Source: C-114 sp963719285
GTDB taxonomy: Bacteria; Chloroflexota; Limnocylindria; Limnocylindrales; CSP1-4
DNA: 64,000 nt
Reading direction: 5' to 3'
Assembly: GCA_963719285.1 (NCBI GenBank)
Contig: CAVRBO010000001.1
Span: 496,001-560,000 of the forward strand
Shown here in pieces: positions 29,301-36,993 of this stretch. The notes under the pieces are model-generated. The model was not told the origin of the DNA. It saw only the letters and a program-made list of their open reading frames with translations, and did not search any database. Position 1 is the first letter of the stretch. Every line of letters starts with the position of its first letter. The position numbers and the translations under genes are program-made.

Positions 29301-29330
29301 CCAGCGCGATAGCGAGAGTCGGATTGCCAC
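26319..29330 (-). CDS. HamB-like superfamily 2 helicase (Hachiman-like defence)
   Basis: 1003-residue Ski2-like helicase. Residues 1-225 have no motif; Walker A MPTGAGKTA is at 251-259, the DEAD-type box reads CDEGH (354-358), motif III is FVSAITPN, motif V CTNTLAEGVNLP and motif VI LVGRAGRPG. The GTG start overlaps by one base the stop of the HamA-like gene (TAGTG), indicating translational coupling. In Hachiman systems HamB senses damaged DNA and releases the HamA nuclease. G+C is lower than in neighbours (36 of 60 bases at 28441-28500), a sign of transfer. The family assignment rests on motifs, size and partner. Confidence 0.75.
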   Translation of the reverse strand: MAIRLSLSRWIADLDAASYVELFPGSRIGRPLAPVRDRFADYFVALVAELFDLLRAQAASQPDDWSALGNALADLAAGTDEAAQVGISRDDPALFGATAFVFGGFPASAFMVAQTLSRDAIRSDAERACAELLLKPAALTSPTASRLVEAIRVGDMAAIDALQIQTANDAAAALTAGPKKWIPATLLERLVDRLASRNVRAVLPDGASDLWQPLVASLLARRPPIWEYFPSQMEAIRGGLLTSTDSFSLQMPTGAGKTALTETLLYYHARTQPDSAAALIVPYRSLASELRRSMVRRLNAIGVRAMSLYGGSVPTADEVRDLDRVSTVVATPETLSGLLGANESLYRRLSLVVCDEGHLLDSGGRGVALELLLARLRGRETGSPRFVFVSAITPNVEEINTWLGGTAETVVVSDYRPALAEFAFLHDVLAPSDSVDLVMHPEMEEPSRFAIHRFLKQDDFRWQNPQTGRPNTYSWGTVKVRAIATARKAMRLGPVAVFTTTKTGNQGAIALARELVNQLRIPLTLPTPLTFADRNEVDRAHEYLALEYGQDWTGTEAISVGAALHHGDIPQETREVLEQLVRTSAVPIVVCTNTLAEGVNLPIRTLVLYTTRRRTPSGQVLPLLTRDIKNLVGRAGRPGASTKGLVVCANEGEWPLVRRVALQQGTEPVHGALLELLLRLQRAVARQPRQLTNLALEGTPELRPLVDGIDATLIDLVAEEVGEGELVTIARRVASETFAFEQADPDASATLERVFELRAARVSEARENGRIGWVRRTGARLRHVDAVVEGLMVARPEWDGVVDPLDPTLVRAILGWAWDQSDVREAVRTAYRLDDDQEIRTVRAPFMDHVNAWLRGERIVGIAASTGRPVDEVVQIQTQAVTYALQTIIEQGVALLEVALEAVGRPFSPAVSVFVEHLRYGVPTRHALRLSTEGLRHRSAAVALGQALVVRGTDALRAEPIAPEALAELDDNPELWRQQLGSLVIENTRSDLVAPVGRAGRPE

Positions 29331-30151
29331 TATTCAGGTCTTTGTGCTTCGGGTGTTGGGGGTGCGGCGACCGCGGCCGCCGTGTATGTCGCTGTGTAGG
29401 TCGCTTGCAGGTCCGGAACAGTCAGGACGACCAAGGCCGAACCCGCAGGGATTGGATCTGGGATTGTCTCCAGCTCTGCCGGCGCCAGGTCCTCTGAGAG
29501 CACTGCAATCCCTGAGAACTCCCGATGTGCGGCTGGGAAATCACTTGCATGGGCAAATCGTTCCAGCATCTGTAGGGTCGCACCATCAATGGTTTCGTGA
29601 AGCGCCCGTTCCCGCAGCCACTCAAGCGTCTTTGATAACCTACTAATTCGGTCCTTGGCACTGTCGCGGATAGCATCCGGTATCGGCGTGGAGCCGCCGT
29701 TTGTTGACTTGGTCTTTACCTCGGCGCATAGCAGCACGTCTTGATCCGAGGCGTCCGGCCAGGACGGGACGACGAAGAGGAGCACGTCTGAGTGCGGCGC
29801 GGGCTTCGTTCGATCCTGCTTTAGCTGCCACTTCAATGGACCAATCGCCTCATCGGGCAGTCTTCGTGCGGCGAGGAAGACGTAGACGAGAATCTCGCCG
29901 AAGTCTCCAGCCATCGTCGATCCAGCGTTGGGGAGCTTCGCGGCTATCAACTCCGAAGTAGGACGCCCGATCTCTCTTCGTCGCGCATTGAGTGCGTCGT
30001 CGCCGACATAGCACCGACGAACGGCCAGGGCAAGATCAGTGGCCACGTCGCGCGAGACGTGCGCCGCCAGATATGGCTTCGTCGGATCGATCGTGAACCA
30101 GCCAACGACGGCACCCGGCTCGAGCCCGAGCCCTCTGAGACCGCCAGTCAC
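29330..30151 (-). CDS. HamA-like (DUF1837-type) nuclease
   Basis: 273 residues. A PD-(D/E)xK arrangement is visible: Glu86 in GDFGEILVYVFL, Asp122 in PHSDVLLF, and Glu144-x-Lys146 in LLCAEVKTKS, matching the Cap4-like nuclease fold reported for HamA. Partner of the overlapping helicase gene. The GTG start at 30151 overlaps the stop of a 31-codon mini-ORF (GTGA); alternatively that mini-ORF is the true N-terminus displaced by an indel. Proline/alanine-rich C-terminus. Low G+C like the helicase. Alternative: another nuclease of a nuclease-helicase defence pair outside Hachiman. Confidence 0.6.
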   Translation of the reverse strand: MTGGLRGLGLEPGAVVGWFTIDPTKPYLAAHVSRDVATDLALAVRRCYVGDDALNARRREIGRPTSELIAAKLPNAGSTMAGDFGEILVYVFLAARRLPDEAIGPLKWQLKQDRTKPAPHSDVLLFVVPSWPDASDQDVLLCAEVKTKSTNGGSTPIPDAIRDSAKDRISRLSKTLEWLRERALHETIDGATLQMLERFAHASDFPAAHREFSGIAVLSEDLAPAELETIPDPIPAGSALVVLTVPDLQATYTATYTAAAVAAPPTPEAQRPE

Positions 30152-30243
30152 GCGAGGTCGTTGGCGTTGCGCGCACCAGCGGGCCGCAAGCCGTGAGCCG
30201 ATTCGAACGCTCGAACGGTCGAGGCCATCTCAACAACACTCAT
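30148..30243 (-). CDS. 31-codon mini-ORF nested between DUF2075 and HamA-like genes
   Basis: Reads MSVVEMASTVRAFESAHG then LRPAGARNANDLA. The ATG overlaps the DUF2075 stop (ATGA) and its TGA overlaps the GTG of the HamA-like gene (GTGA); a GGAGGGGA site directly precedes the ATG. This double coupling suggests that ribosomes pass through it. It may be a real small protein, a coupling leader, or the split N-terminus of the nuclease. Confidence 0.4.
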   Translation of the reverse strand: MSVVEMASTVRAFESAHGLRPAGARNANDLA

Positions 30244-32198
30244 GGTCCCCTCCGGGCATCCGTCGAGTGTTCGGACAGGGAGGGCTTGTACGGGGTGGGT
30301 GTCTCGGCCACCCTCCCCAACCGGAAGCTAGATTGCTCGGTCCGAGTCAGGAAGAAGTCGCGGGTGGTGGCGTCGATGAAGTAGACGTAGCAGCCGCGGA
30401 GGCCGCGGGTCAGCAGGACGCGGTAGGTGCTCTTGACGAATGCGGTGAACTCCTCGTCGGTCACGCCGCGGCTGGCGATGCGGTCGTTCGACTGGTCGCG
30501 GCGGCCTTGCCAGCCGCGCTCCATCGGCCGGTAGACGAGGTCGGGGCCGAAGATCACGCCGACGTAGTCGAACTCGAAGCCCTGCGCCGTGTAGACGCAG
30601 CCGACCTGGTCGATCCCCTCGGGTGCGCTCGCCCAGAAGTCCGACTTCGGGATGCCCGGGCCGAGCTTGCGCGCCTCGGACTTGGCGTTCCAGGGCATCG
30701 ACCACTCCCCCACCCTGACGTCGGGCTCGAGGTTGCCGTTCTGGTCCGGGTCGGACCAGGGCCAGCAGAAGCCGGCGACGAGCCGTGCGGTCGCTCCATC
30801 GGCTGCCTGCGCCCGGATGAGGTGGTCGAGTTCGCCGATCGAACCGACGATCCGGAAATCGAAGTCGTCGTCCATCGGCCAGAGCACCTGCGGCGTGCGG
30901 CCGAGTTCGAGCGTGTTGTCGACCCACTGGATGAACGAATCGGAGCCGTTCGAGCGGAACTGCGCCTGGAGCTCAAACTCGCGGACCTCGAGCGAGCGCT
31001 TGGCCGCTGCCTCACGGATCAGATCCGTGCTGCCGACCTCGCCGGGCCGCACGACCTGGAGGTCGTCGATGAAGAAGACCGAGACGCGGCTGGCGTCGAG
31101 GATGTCGTCGATCTGGGCCTTGCCGGATCGGGCCTTGGCCGGCGTGAAGCGGCTCGTGCTGACGGTCCGGATCCTGTGGGCCTCGTCGAGGATGACGACG
31201 TCCATGGGCTCGCCGACGTTGGCGGTGTCGCGGAAGTACTTGAACAGCACGCCAGCACGACCGCCGACGAGCTTGCGCAGGTTCTCCGTGAAGGCCTTGG
31301 AGCCCGTGACATGCAGCGTCCGGAGGCCCAGGGCCGCCATCTCCGCGACGAGGTTGACCGCGATGACGGACTTCCCGGTGCCGGGCCCGCCCGCGACGAT
31401 GAACGCCACCTTGTGCTGGTTCTGGCCGGCGACGCGGACCGAATCCATGATCGCGTTGTAGGCGACCTGCTGTTCGTCGAGGAGCGTGAACACGGGTTCG
31501 TTCCTGATGACTCGGGCGACATGGTCGAGCAGGCGCTTGTGCGGGCGGAACTCGGACGTTGCGACCTTGTCCAGGATCGAGCCGTCGTCGGGCCCGGCGA
31601 CTCGCGCGTCGAGGAACGCCGTGAAGGCGTCGAGCTGATCGCCGGCGAAGGACGGGTTCGTGGCCAGGAGCGTTGCGAAGTCCGCGTGGTAGAGCGGCGA
31701 CTTCGGGTCGTACTGGGCGTAGTGGAGGTACGCGCAGGCATCCAGGGCGACACCGCCATCCGTGAACGCCGGGTGCGTGTCGAGCAGGTAGCGCTGGTAT
31801 TGGGCGACCTGGCGCGACGGGTGCAGATGGTCAACCTCGCGACCGCCGAAGTCGACGGCGACGCAGTCGGTGATGTTCGACCGGCCGACCTCGGTCCACT
31901 GCTTGAGCTCGATGACGACAGCTGCGTCACCGGTCGTCGGGTTCGATCCGGTGATCAGCACGTCCAGCCGCTTCGACGACAGTGGCAGCTTGAGCTCGAT
32001 GAGGATCCCCTGGTCCTTGAGGTCGCCGAGCTGCAGCACCTGGGCCATCGCGCCGAGTGAGTTGCGCCAGGACGTCACCTCGGACGGCGCCGGCCGGTAG
32101 CGGAACTCCTGGAAGAAGCGATCGGCGAGCTGGTTCGCGAGCCGCGCCTGCACAGCGTCGGCGATGAACTGATCGCTCGTGCCCTGATAGAGGTGCAT
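30240..32198 (-). CDS. DUF2075 (Schlafen group 3-like) helicase with N-terminal nuclease-like domain
   Basis: 652 residues. N-terminal PD-(D/E)xK-like pattern: Asp79 (KRLDVLITG), Glu97-x-Lys99 (VVIELKQW), and Q-motif SRQVAQYQRYL. The SF1 helicase follows: Walker A GGPGTGKSVIA (about 270-280), Walker B VVILDEAHR (D338, E339), FIDDLQVV, AQFRSNGSDSFIQW, motif V VYTAQGFEFDYVGV and motif VI YRVLLTRGLRGCYVYF. First gene of the minus-strand set; its stop overlaps the mini-ORF. G+C matches the host (43 of 60 bases at 31321-31380), unlike the following pair. Often found with defence genes; function as a defence partner here is inference. Confidence 0.8.
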   Translation of the reverse strand: MHLYQGTSDQFIADAVQARLANQLADRFFQEFRYRPAPSEVTSWRNSLGAMAQVLQLGDLKDQGILIELKLPLSSKRLDVLITGSNPTTGDAAVVIELKQWTEVGRSNITDCVAVDFGGREVDHLHPSRQVAQYQRYLLDTHPAFTDGGVALDACAYLHYAQYDPKSPLYHADFATLLATNPSFAGDQLDAFTAFLDARVAGPDDGSILDKVATSEFRPHKRLLDHVARVIRNEPVFTLLDEQQVAYNAIMDSVRVAGQNQHKVAFIVAGGPGTGKSVIAVNLVAEMAALGLRTLHVTGSKAFTENLRKLVGGRAGVLFKYFRDTANVGEPMDVVILDEAHRIRTVSTSRFTPAKARSGKAQIDDILDASRVSVFFIDDLQVVRPGEVGSTDLIREAAAKRSLEVREFELQAQFRSNGSDSFIQWVDNTLELGRTPQVLWPMDDDFDFRIVGSIGELDHLIRAQAADGATARLVAGFCWPWSDPDQNGNLEPDVRVGEWSMPWNAKSEARKLGPGIPKSDFWASAPEGIDQVGCVYTAQGFEFDYVGVIFGPDLVYRPMERGWQGRRDQSNDRIASRGVTDEEFTAFVKSTYRVLLTRGLRGCYVYFIDATTRDFFLTRTEQSSFRLGRVAETPTPYKPSLSEHSTDARRGP

Positions 32199-32418
32199 CG
32201 CTCAGCCGTCCCCTCCCCCGGCCTCGAGTCAGTGCCGAGTCAATTCGCAGTGTACGCGCGCGGACGCCGCCGGTTGAGCAGGGCAGCGACGAACGGCCTA
32301 TTGCGCGGGGCCTGGGTCGGCCTGACGCTTGATGTCATGAGTGGGCGAGGCGTTCGCTCCCCTGGGTTTCGACGACCTCTGGTGCACAAGTCCGGATCGG
32401 GGCGATGAAGGGATCAAG

Positions 32419-32889
32419 ATGACCAGTACACCCGGGACCCGCCGCGTGCTCGTGGTTCTCTTCTTCGGCCTGGCCCTCGCCCTCGGTCTCGCCGTAGGCG
32501 TCGCTGTCGTCGGCCTGCGCGGGTCGGCGGTGACGATCCTGACCGGGCCGGGCGGCATCCCCGGTAATACCGCGAGCTCGTACACCGGCTGCTACACCGA
32601 CTTCATCGTCGGTGAGCTGGTGACCGATCCGACCTACGGGACCGCGGTCATCGAGCACGATCCCAATGGCCGCAACCCCGACCAGCGGTACCCGGTCATG
32701 TGGCTCCCCGGCGACACCGGCCGGCAGTCGGGGAGTGAGGTCGAGATCCTCGATCGAAGCGGCAAGGTCGTCGCCCGGACCGACCAGGTCTGGAAGATCG
32801 CCGGTGGCGGTTGGGGCGGCTGGGACGCCAGTCTCCCTCGAGTCTGGGTGGCCTGCGGCTACGTACTGCCGTCCTCGGCGGCCCAGTAG
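32419..32889 (+). CDS. Membrane-anchored or secreted hypothetical protein
   Basis: 156 residues. An N-terminal hydrophobic segment (VLVVLFFGLALALGLAVGVAVVGL) precedes an extracytoplasmic domain with two cysteines in the first part and tryptophan/glycine-rich end (GGGWGGWDASLPRVWVACG). AAGGGA precedes the ATG. Function unknown. Confidence 0.6.
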   Translation: MTSTPGTRRVLVVLFFGLALALGLAVGVAVVGLRGSAVTILTGPGGIPGNTASSYTGCYTDFIVGELVTDPTYGTAVIEHDPNGRNPDQRYPVMWLPGDTGRQSGSEVEILDRSGKVVARTDQVWKIAGGGWGGWDASLPRVWVACGYVLPSSAAQ

Positions 32890-33169
32890 CGCAGGGAGTC
32901 CGCCCGACCAGGGACCGGTGGAGCCCTCTACGTTCCGACGAAGCACGGGTTCAGTGGGCCCTAAATGAGCCATTGCGCGGCGTAGTTCAGGCGCGGACGA
33001 TGGATGCCGTGAACAGGTTCGCAAGGGTCCGCCACCGTCGGCCGTGCCCGCAGGAGCGTGGCACCGACGGACATTCAGCGGTCAACAGCGTTGGGCCATC
33101 CGCGATCGCCCCAGATGATCGATGTACGGGGCCACGCTCGGCGACCCGCCGCAGTCGAGAACGAGATCG

Positions 33170-33952
33170 ATGATGCCAGCCACCCGGACCAGCCCGCTGA
33201 TCCGCGCTCGTCGGCTCCTCATCGTCGCGCTCGCCGGCATCGTGCTCGGGATCGCCGTCTTCTGGGGCGTGACCACGATCACAACGGCGCACCGCACCAC
33301 CCCGCTGTACGATCCGCCGGTCCTCGCCGGCCAGCAGATCCCGGGCTACTGTTCGGCTGGCGTGTATGCCCGGCTCGACGACACGATCGTGCTCACATCG
33401 TCCCCGCACTGCGGCGGCGAGGGGGTGGTCATCCCGGGACAGGGCGTCGTCGGCCCCGAGGCCAAGGACCCGACCTGCGCGTATGCCGGTCACACATGCC
33501 ACGCGTCGGACATGAACTACGTGGTGGTCGCCCCAGACCGCATCCCTTGGGGCCATCTCAACGTCATCGACCTGGGCGTGGGCGGCTATCGTGTCCTCGG
33601 CCCGGACACGAAGGCGCTCGCCTGCGCCGACATCGCCATCGGCGACCCTGTCGAGATGGACGGTCGCAACTCCTACCGGACCGGGACCGTTGAGCAGAAG
33701 GGCGAGAACCTTGTCTCGCCGACCTATGACGGTTCCTATTTCGCCTGCATGGTCCATTCGACCGTCCAGGTGGACGGAGGCGACTCCGGCAGCGTCGTTC
33801 TCGTCCGCGGCATCCCTGCCGGGGTGACGAGTCGCTCGTTCGGTGGCTCGCTCGGCTTCACACCGCTGGCCGAGGGTCTGACCGAATTGAGGCTCGAGCT
33901 CTGCACGACACCCGATTGTGGCCTCGCGCCGCCGACTGCGTCGACCCGCTGA
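33170..33952 (+). CDS. Membrane-anchored trypsin-like (S1) serine protease homologue
   Basis: 260 residues with an N-terminal membrane segment (LLIVALAGIVLGIAVFWGV). The outer domain has the triad layout of S1 proteases: His80 in VLTSSPHC (usual TAAHC), Asp114 in HASDMNYVVV, and Ser206 in DGGDSGSVVL. Several cysteines could form disulfides. The His motif is atypical, so activity is uncertain. ATG at 33170 or 33173. Confidence 0.55.
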   Translation: MMPATRTSPLIRARRLLIVALAGIVLGIAVFWGVTTITTAHRTTPLYDPPVLAGQQIPGYCSAGVYARLDDTIVLTSSPHCGGEGVVIPGQGVVGPEAKDPTCAYAGHTCHASDMNYVVVAPDRIPWGHLNVIDLGVGGYRVLGPDTKALACADIAIGDPVEMDGRNSYRTGTVEQKGENLVSPTYDGSYFACMVHSTVQVDGGDSGSVVLVRGIPAGVTSRSFGGSLGFTPLAEGLTELRLELCTTPDCGLAPPTASTR

Positions 33953-33970
33953 CGCGGTCCCCGCCAGGCT

Positions 33971-34372
33971 TCACCGTCGGTCGCGCGGGGACTGCCGCAT
34001 CCGTTCGAGCTCGCGGCGAAGACGCTTGCTCGGCCGGCCCTCGCCACGGACCACCTTGATGCCGGGCGCGACCTCGCTGATGACGGGCGCTGGGCTGTTG
34101 TCGACATAGCAGATGGCGGCAGCCGGTGCACCGACACGCGATTCGATCGGCCGCACGACTTCGACGATCCGCTCACGTTCGGCGATCAGCGCATGCACCA
34201 CGTCACCGGCGCGAACCTTCGTCGACGGCTTTGCCGGGTTGCCGTTGACGCGGACGTGCCCGCCTTCGCACAGCTGGGTCGCCATGGGCCGGGTCTTGAC
34301 GAGGCGCACGGCGCACAACCAGCGATCGATCCGCGTGTCGCCGGACATGGTCTGCTCGTTCACGTCACTCAT
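33971..34372 (-). CDS. S4-domain RNA-binding protein, Hsp15-like
   Basis: 133 residues. The S4 domain (RIDRWLCAVRLVKTRPMA; GGHVRVNGNPAKPSTKVRAGD) is that of HslR/Hsp15, which rescues 50S subunits carrying nascent chains after heat stress. The C-terminal basic tail (RPSKRLRRELERMRQ) fits RNA binding. Converges on the protease gene. Confidence 0.85.
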   Translation of the reverse strand: MSDVNEQTMSGDTRIDRWLCAVRLVKTRPMATQLCEGGHVRVNGNPAKPSTKVRAGDVVHALIAERERIVEVVRPIESRVGAPAAAICYVDNSPAPVISEVAPGIKVVRGEGRPSKRLRRELERMRQSPRDRR

Positions 34373-34614
34373 CCCCGCGGCCGAGTGTCGCCCGCCCTGC
34401 CGGGCGATAGGTGAGGATCGTCACGCGTGCCTCCATGGTGTCGGTTCGATGATGACGCCTCGGGGCCGGTGTGGCACATTGGGCGTCGTGAGGAGTCCCC
34501 CTCGAACACCCACTCCTCCCGATCGATGTCGCAAGGAGTCAACGATGACGCCGCCTGACAACGGAAGGCAAGACGCCCGCGCAACGCAACGTCCTCACGT
34601 CCCTACCGGCCGCC

Positions 34615-35010
34615 ATGACCGGCAGGGCAAGCCCGGCGAAGGCCGCGGTCGGTGACAAGCCGGTCTTCGCCTACATCGGCAGCCTGCCGCAGCCGCAACG
34701 CTCCATCGCCGAACGCGTCGATGCCCTGGCGGCCGAGACGCTGCCGGGCCTGAAGCGTGCCGTGAAGTGGGGCATGGCGTTCTATGGCGTCGGCGACGGA
34801 TGGTGCTTCTCGTGCGGCGGTTTCGAGGGCCACGTCAAGCTCACGTTCGGGCGCGGCACGTCACTCACGCCCGTACCGCCGGTCACGCCGATCGGGATGG
34901 GCAAGGACTCGCGCGGCGTGGATCTCGAGTCACTGGACGACCTCGACGAACCCCAGGTCGCGTCGTGGATGAAACAGGCGACGGCCATCCCCGGGTTCGG
35001 GAAGCGATGA
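34615..35010 (+). CDS. DUF1801 (YdhG-like) protein
   Basis: 131 residues. Pattern typical of DUF1801: VDALAAETLPGLKRAVKWGM, a conserved FSCGGFEGHVKLTFGRGT and a C-terminal helix (PQVASWMKQATAIPG). Biochemical role unknown. No clear ribosome site. A second DUF1801 gene lies at 42399-42791. Confidence 0.75.
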   Translation: MTGRASPAKAAVGDKPVFAYIGSLPQPQRSIAERVDALAAETLPGLKRAVKWGMAFYGVGDGWCFSCGGFEGHVKLTFGRGTSLTPVPPVTPIGMGKDSRGVDLESLDDLDEPQVASWMKQATAIPGFGKR

Positions 35011-35084
35011 GCCCCGCGAACCTTGATGCCCGGTGGCCCTGCTTCCGCTACCGATGAGTCTCGATCCGGTGGTCCGTCGGTGAT

Positions 35085-35747
35085 CTACTCGCCGAGCAGC
35101 TTCCAGGTCCCCTCGGAGACGACGTCGACTCGGCCATCGACGACCCGGATGGCGGTCTGGTCGTCGATGGCGTAGGCAGTGCCGCCGATGTCGGCCGCCC
35201 AGCGCTGTGCCGCCGGGAGTGTGTTCGTCGGGAAGACGTCGAGGTGCGGGAAGATCGCGAAGTCGACGATCCCCAGCGTGCGGTCGTCCGGCGCGGACGG
35301 CCACTCCACGAAGAAGTCGCCGATCCGCGGGGTCATCACCATGCTCCCGGCACTCACCCCCACCCAGGTCGTGTGAGGCAGCGACGGCAGGAGGTCCGCG
35401 AGCCCGGACGCTCGCATCCAGTGGCACAGGTACGTCGCGTCGCCGCCGTCCACGAGCAGGACGTCGGCCTCTCGGACCCAGGGGACCCAGCGCTCCGCGC
35501 CGATCGTGGGCAGGGCCGTCAACTCGAGGAGACCGACCGACTTCCACTCCAGGGACGTCAGGCCACCCCACGGGGGGATGCCGCTGACGAATCCCCGCGC
35601 CGAGGTCGGGCCGCACATCGGGTGGCCCCACTGCGCCGTCGGGATGCACAGCGCCGTGGAGTCGCCGATCGGCCTGCCGAGCAGGTCGACCAGCGCGTCG
35701 CGGATGCTCGTGTTCGTGACGCCCCCGGACGTGAGCAGAAGCTTCAC
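35085..35747 (-). CDS. Peptidase S51 (dipeptidase E-like)
   Basis: 220 residues. Class I glutamine-amidotransferase-like fold with the nucleophile elbow WVGVSAGSMVM (Ser) and acidic VDGGDATYLCHWM loop; FPHLDVFPTN provides the His region. Known members cleave Asp-X dipeptides or act on cyanophycin. GTG start with AAGGAGG five bases upstream. Confidence 0.75.
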   Translation of the reverse strand: MKLLLTSGGVTNTSIRDALVDLLGRPIGDSTALCIPTAQWGHPMCGPTSARGFVSGIPPWGGLTSLEWKSVGLLELTALPTIGAERWVPWVREADVLLVDGGDATYLCHWMRASGLADLLPSLPHTTWVGVSAGSMVMTPRIGDFFVEWPSAPDDRTLGIVDFAIFPHLDVFPTNTLPAAQRWAADIGGTAYAIDDQTAIRVVDGRVDVVSEGTWKLLGE

Positions 35748-35812
35748 GATGCCTCCTTACGCGCAGCGTAGCGCCACCGAGGCGGCCCGCGTTGTGCGTG
35801 CGACCTCGGCGA

Positions 35813-35818
35813 TACCCT
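35813..35818 (+). promoter_or_regulatory. -10 element TACCCT of a leaderless promoter
   Basis: TACCCT ends 8 nt before ATG 35827 of the acetyltransferase; no ribosome site. Confidence 0.45.
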
Positions 35819-35826
35819 TCTCATCG

Positions 35827-36414
35827 ATGAACTCCCCCGCCGACGTCACGATCCGCCGCCAGGTGCACGAGGACGACGCAGCCGTCTGCGATGTGATCGG
35901 CCCTGCCTTCGACGGGGAGCCCGAGGTCGTCGCCCTGGAGGAAGCGCTGGCCCAGCGCTCCGACAGCACCGGTTACGTGGCCCTCGTCGATGACCTGGTG
36001 GTCGGACACGTCAGGCTCACCCGAGGGTGGATCGACGCGGAGGCGCGACTGGTCGAGGTGCTCGTCCTCAGCCCCCTGTCGGTCGTGCCGGGGTGGCAGC
36101 GCCTGGGGATCGGCCGGGCGCTCGTCGCCCACGCCGTGGCCGAGGCGAATCGCGCCGGCGTCCCCGCGATGTTCCTGGAAGGCGACCCCGCCTACTACGC
36201 ACGACTCGGCTGGAGACCGGCCTCCGAGCTGGGCGTGACGGCGCCGTCAGCCCGGATCCCCGCTCCTGCCTGCCAGGCCGTCGCGCTCCCGGGGTGGGAG
36301 CCCTGGATGCGCGGCGCGCTCGTCTACGCGGACACGTTCTGGGCGCTCGACTGCGTCGGCCTTCGGGGCGAGAGGCTCGCTCGCGCCCGCGCGAGCCTGG
36401 GAAGCGCGAGATGA
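35827..36414 (+). CDS. GNAT family N-acetyltransferase
   Basis: 195 residues. The acetyl-CoA binding motif A is VVPGWQRLGIGRALVAHAV; the following FLEGDPAYYARLGW is the motif B region typical of YhbS-like acetyltransferases. Substrate unknown. The stop overlaps the next ATG (ATGA). Confidence 0.85.
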   Translation: MNSPADVTIRRQVHEDDAAVCDVIGPAFDGEPEVVALEEALAQRSDSTGYVALVDDLVVGHVRLTRGWIDAEARLVEVLVLSPLSVVPGWQRLGIGRALVAHAVAEANRAGVPAMFLEGDPAYYARLGWRPASELGVTAPSARIPAPACQAVALPGWEPWMRGALVYADTFWALDCVGLRGERLARARASLGSAR

Positions 36415-36971
36415 CCCGGTACCTCGTCCTCCTCCGCGGGATCAACGTCGGCGGCCGGAACAAGGTGCCGATGGGCGCGCTGCGCGAGCTCCTCGAGTCG
36501 CACGGCCACACGAAGGTCTCCACGTACATCGCCAGCGGCAACGTGATCCTGAGCTCGGACCAGTCGGCCGCCGCGATCAAGCGCGAGCTCGAGGAGGCGC
36601 TCCCGAAGACCTTCAAGCTCGACAGCGAGCTGATCGCGGTCCTCGTCCTGACGCTCGCTCAGCTGCGGGCCGTCGTCCGCGATCGGCCGATGGGGTTCGG
36701 CGACGAGCCGGATACCTACCACTCCGACGCGATCTTCCTCATGGGCATCGACGCGGCGACTGCGATGAAGGTCTTCGATCCGCGGCCCGGCGTCGACGAG
36801 GTGTGGCCCGGAACCGGCGTCATCTACTCGCAGCGGGTGAGCGCACAACGGACGAAGAGCCGCCTCAACAAGATCATGGGGACGCCGGCCTACAGGTCGA
36901 TGACCATCCGCAGCTGGGCGACGACGATCGCCCTTCTCGAGCGCATGGAGGAGCCTGAGCCCGACGCCTGA
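36411..36971 (+). CDS. DUF1697 protein
   Basis: 186 residues starting MTRYLVLLRGINVGGRNKV, the signature of DUF1697, with YIASGNVILSS and the C-terminal RSWATTIALLERM. Function not established in the family. Translationally coupled to the acetyltransferase gene. Confidence 0.85.
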   Translation: MTRYLVLLRGINVGGRNKVPMGALRELLESHGHTKVSTYIASGNVILSSDQSAAAIKRELEEALPKTFKLDSELIAVLVLTLAQLRAVVRDRPMGFGDEPDTYHSDAIFLMGIDAATAMKVFDPRPGVDEVWPGTGVIYSQRVSAQRTKSRLNKIMGTPAYRSMTIRSWATTIALLERMEEPEPDA

Positions 36972-36993
36972 CACGATGCCGGGTCCGTCGTGT

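Noticed and set aside
30036..30239. 67-codon minus-strand frame upstream of the HamA-like gene
   Set aside because: Arg-rich and overlapping the nuclease gene in another frame; the 31-codon frame with proper overlaps is better supported.
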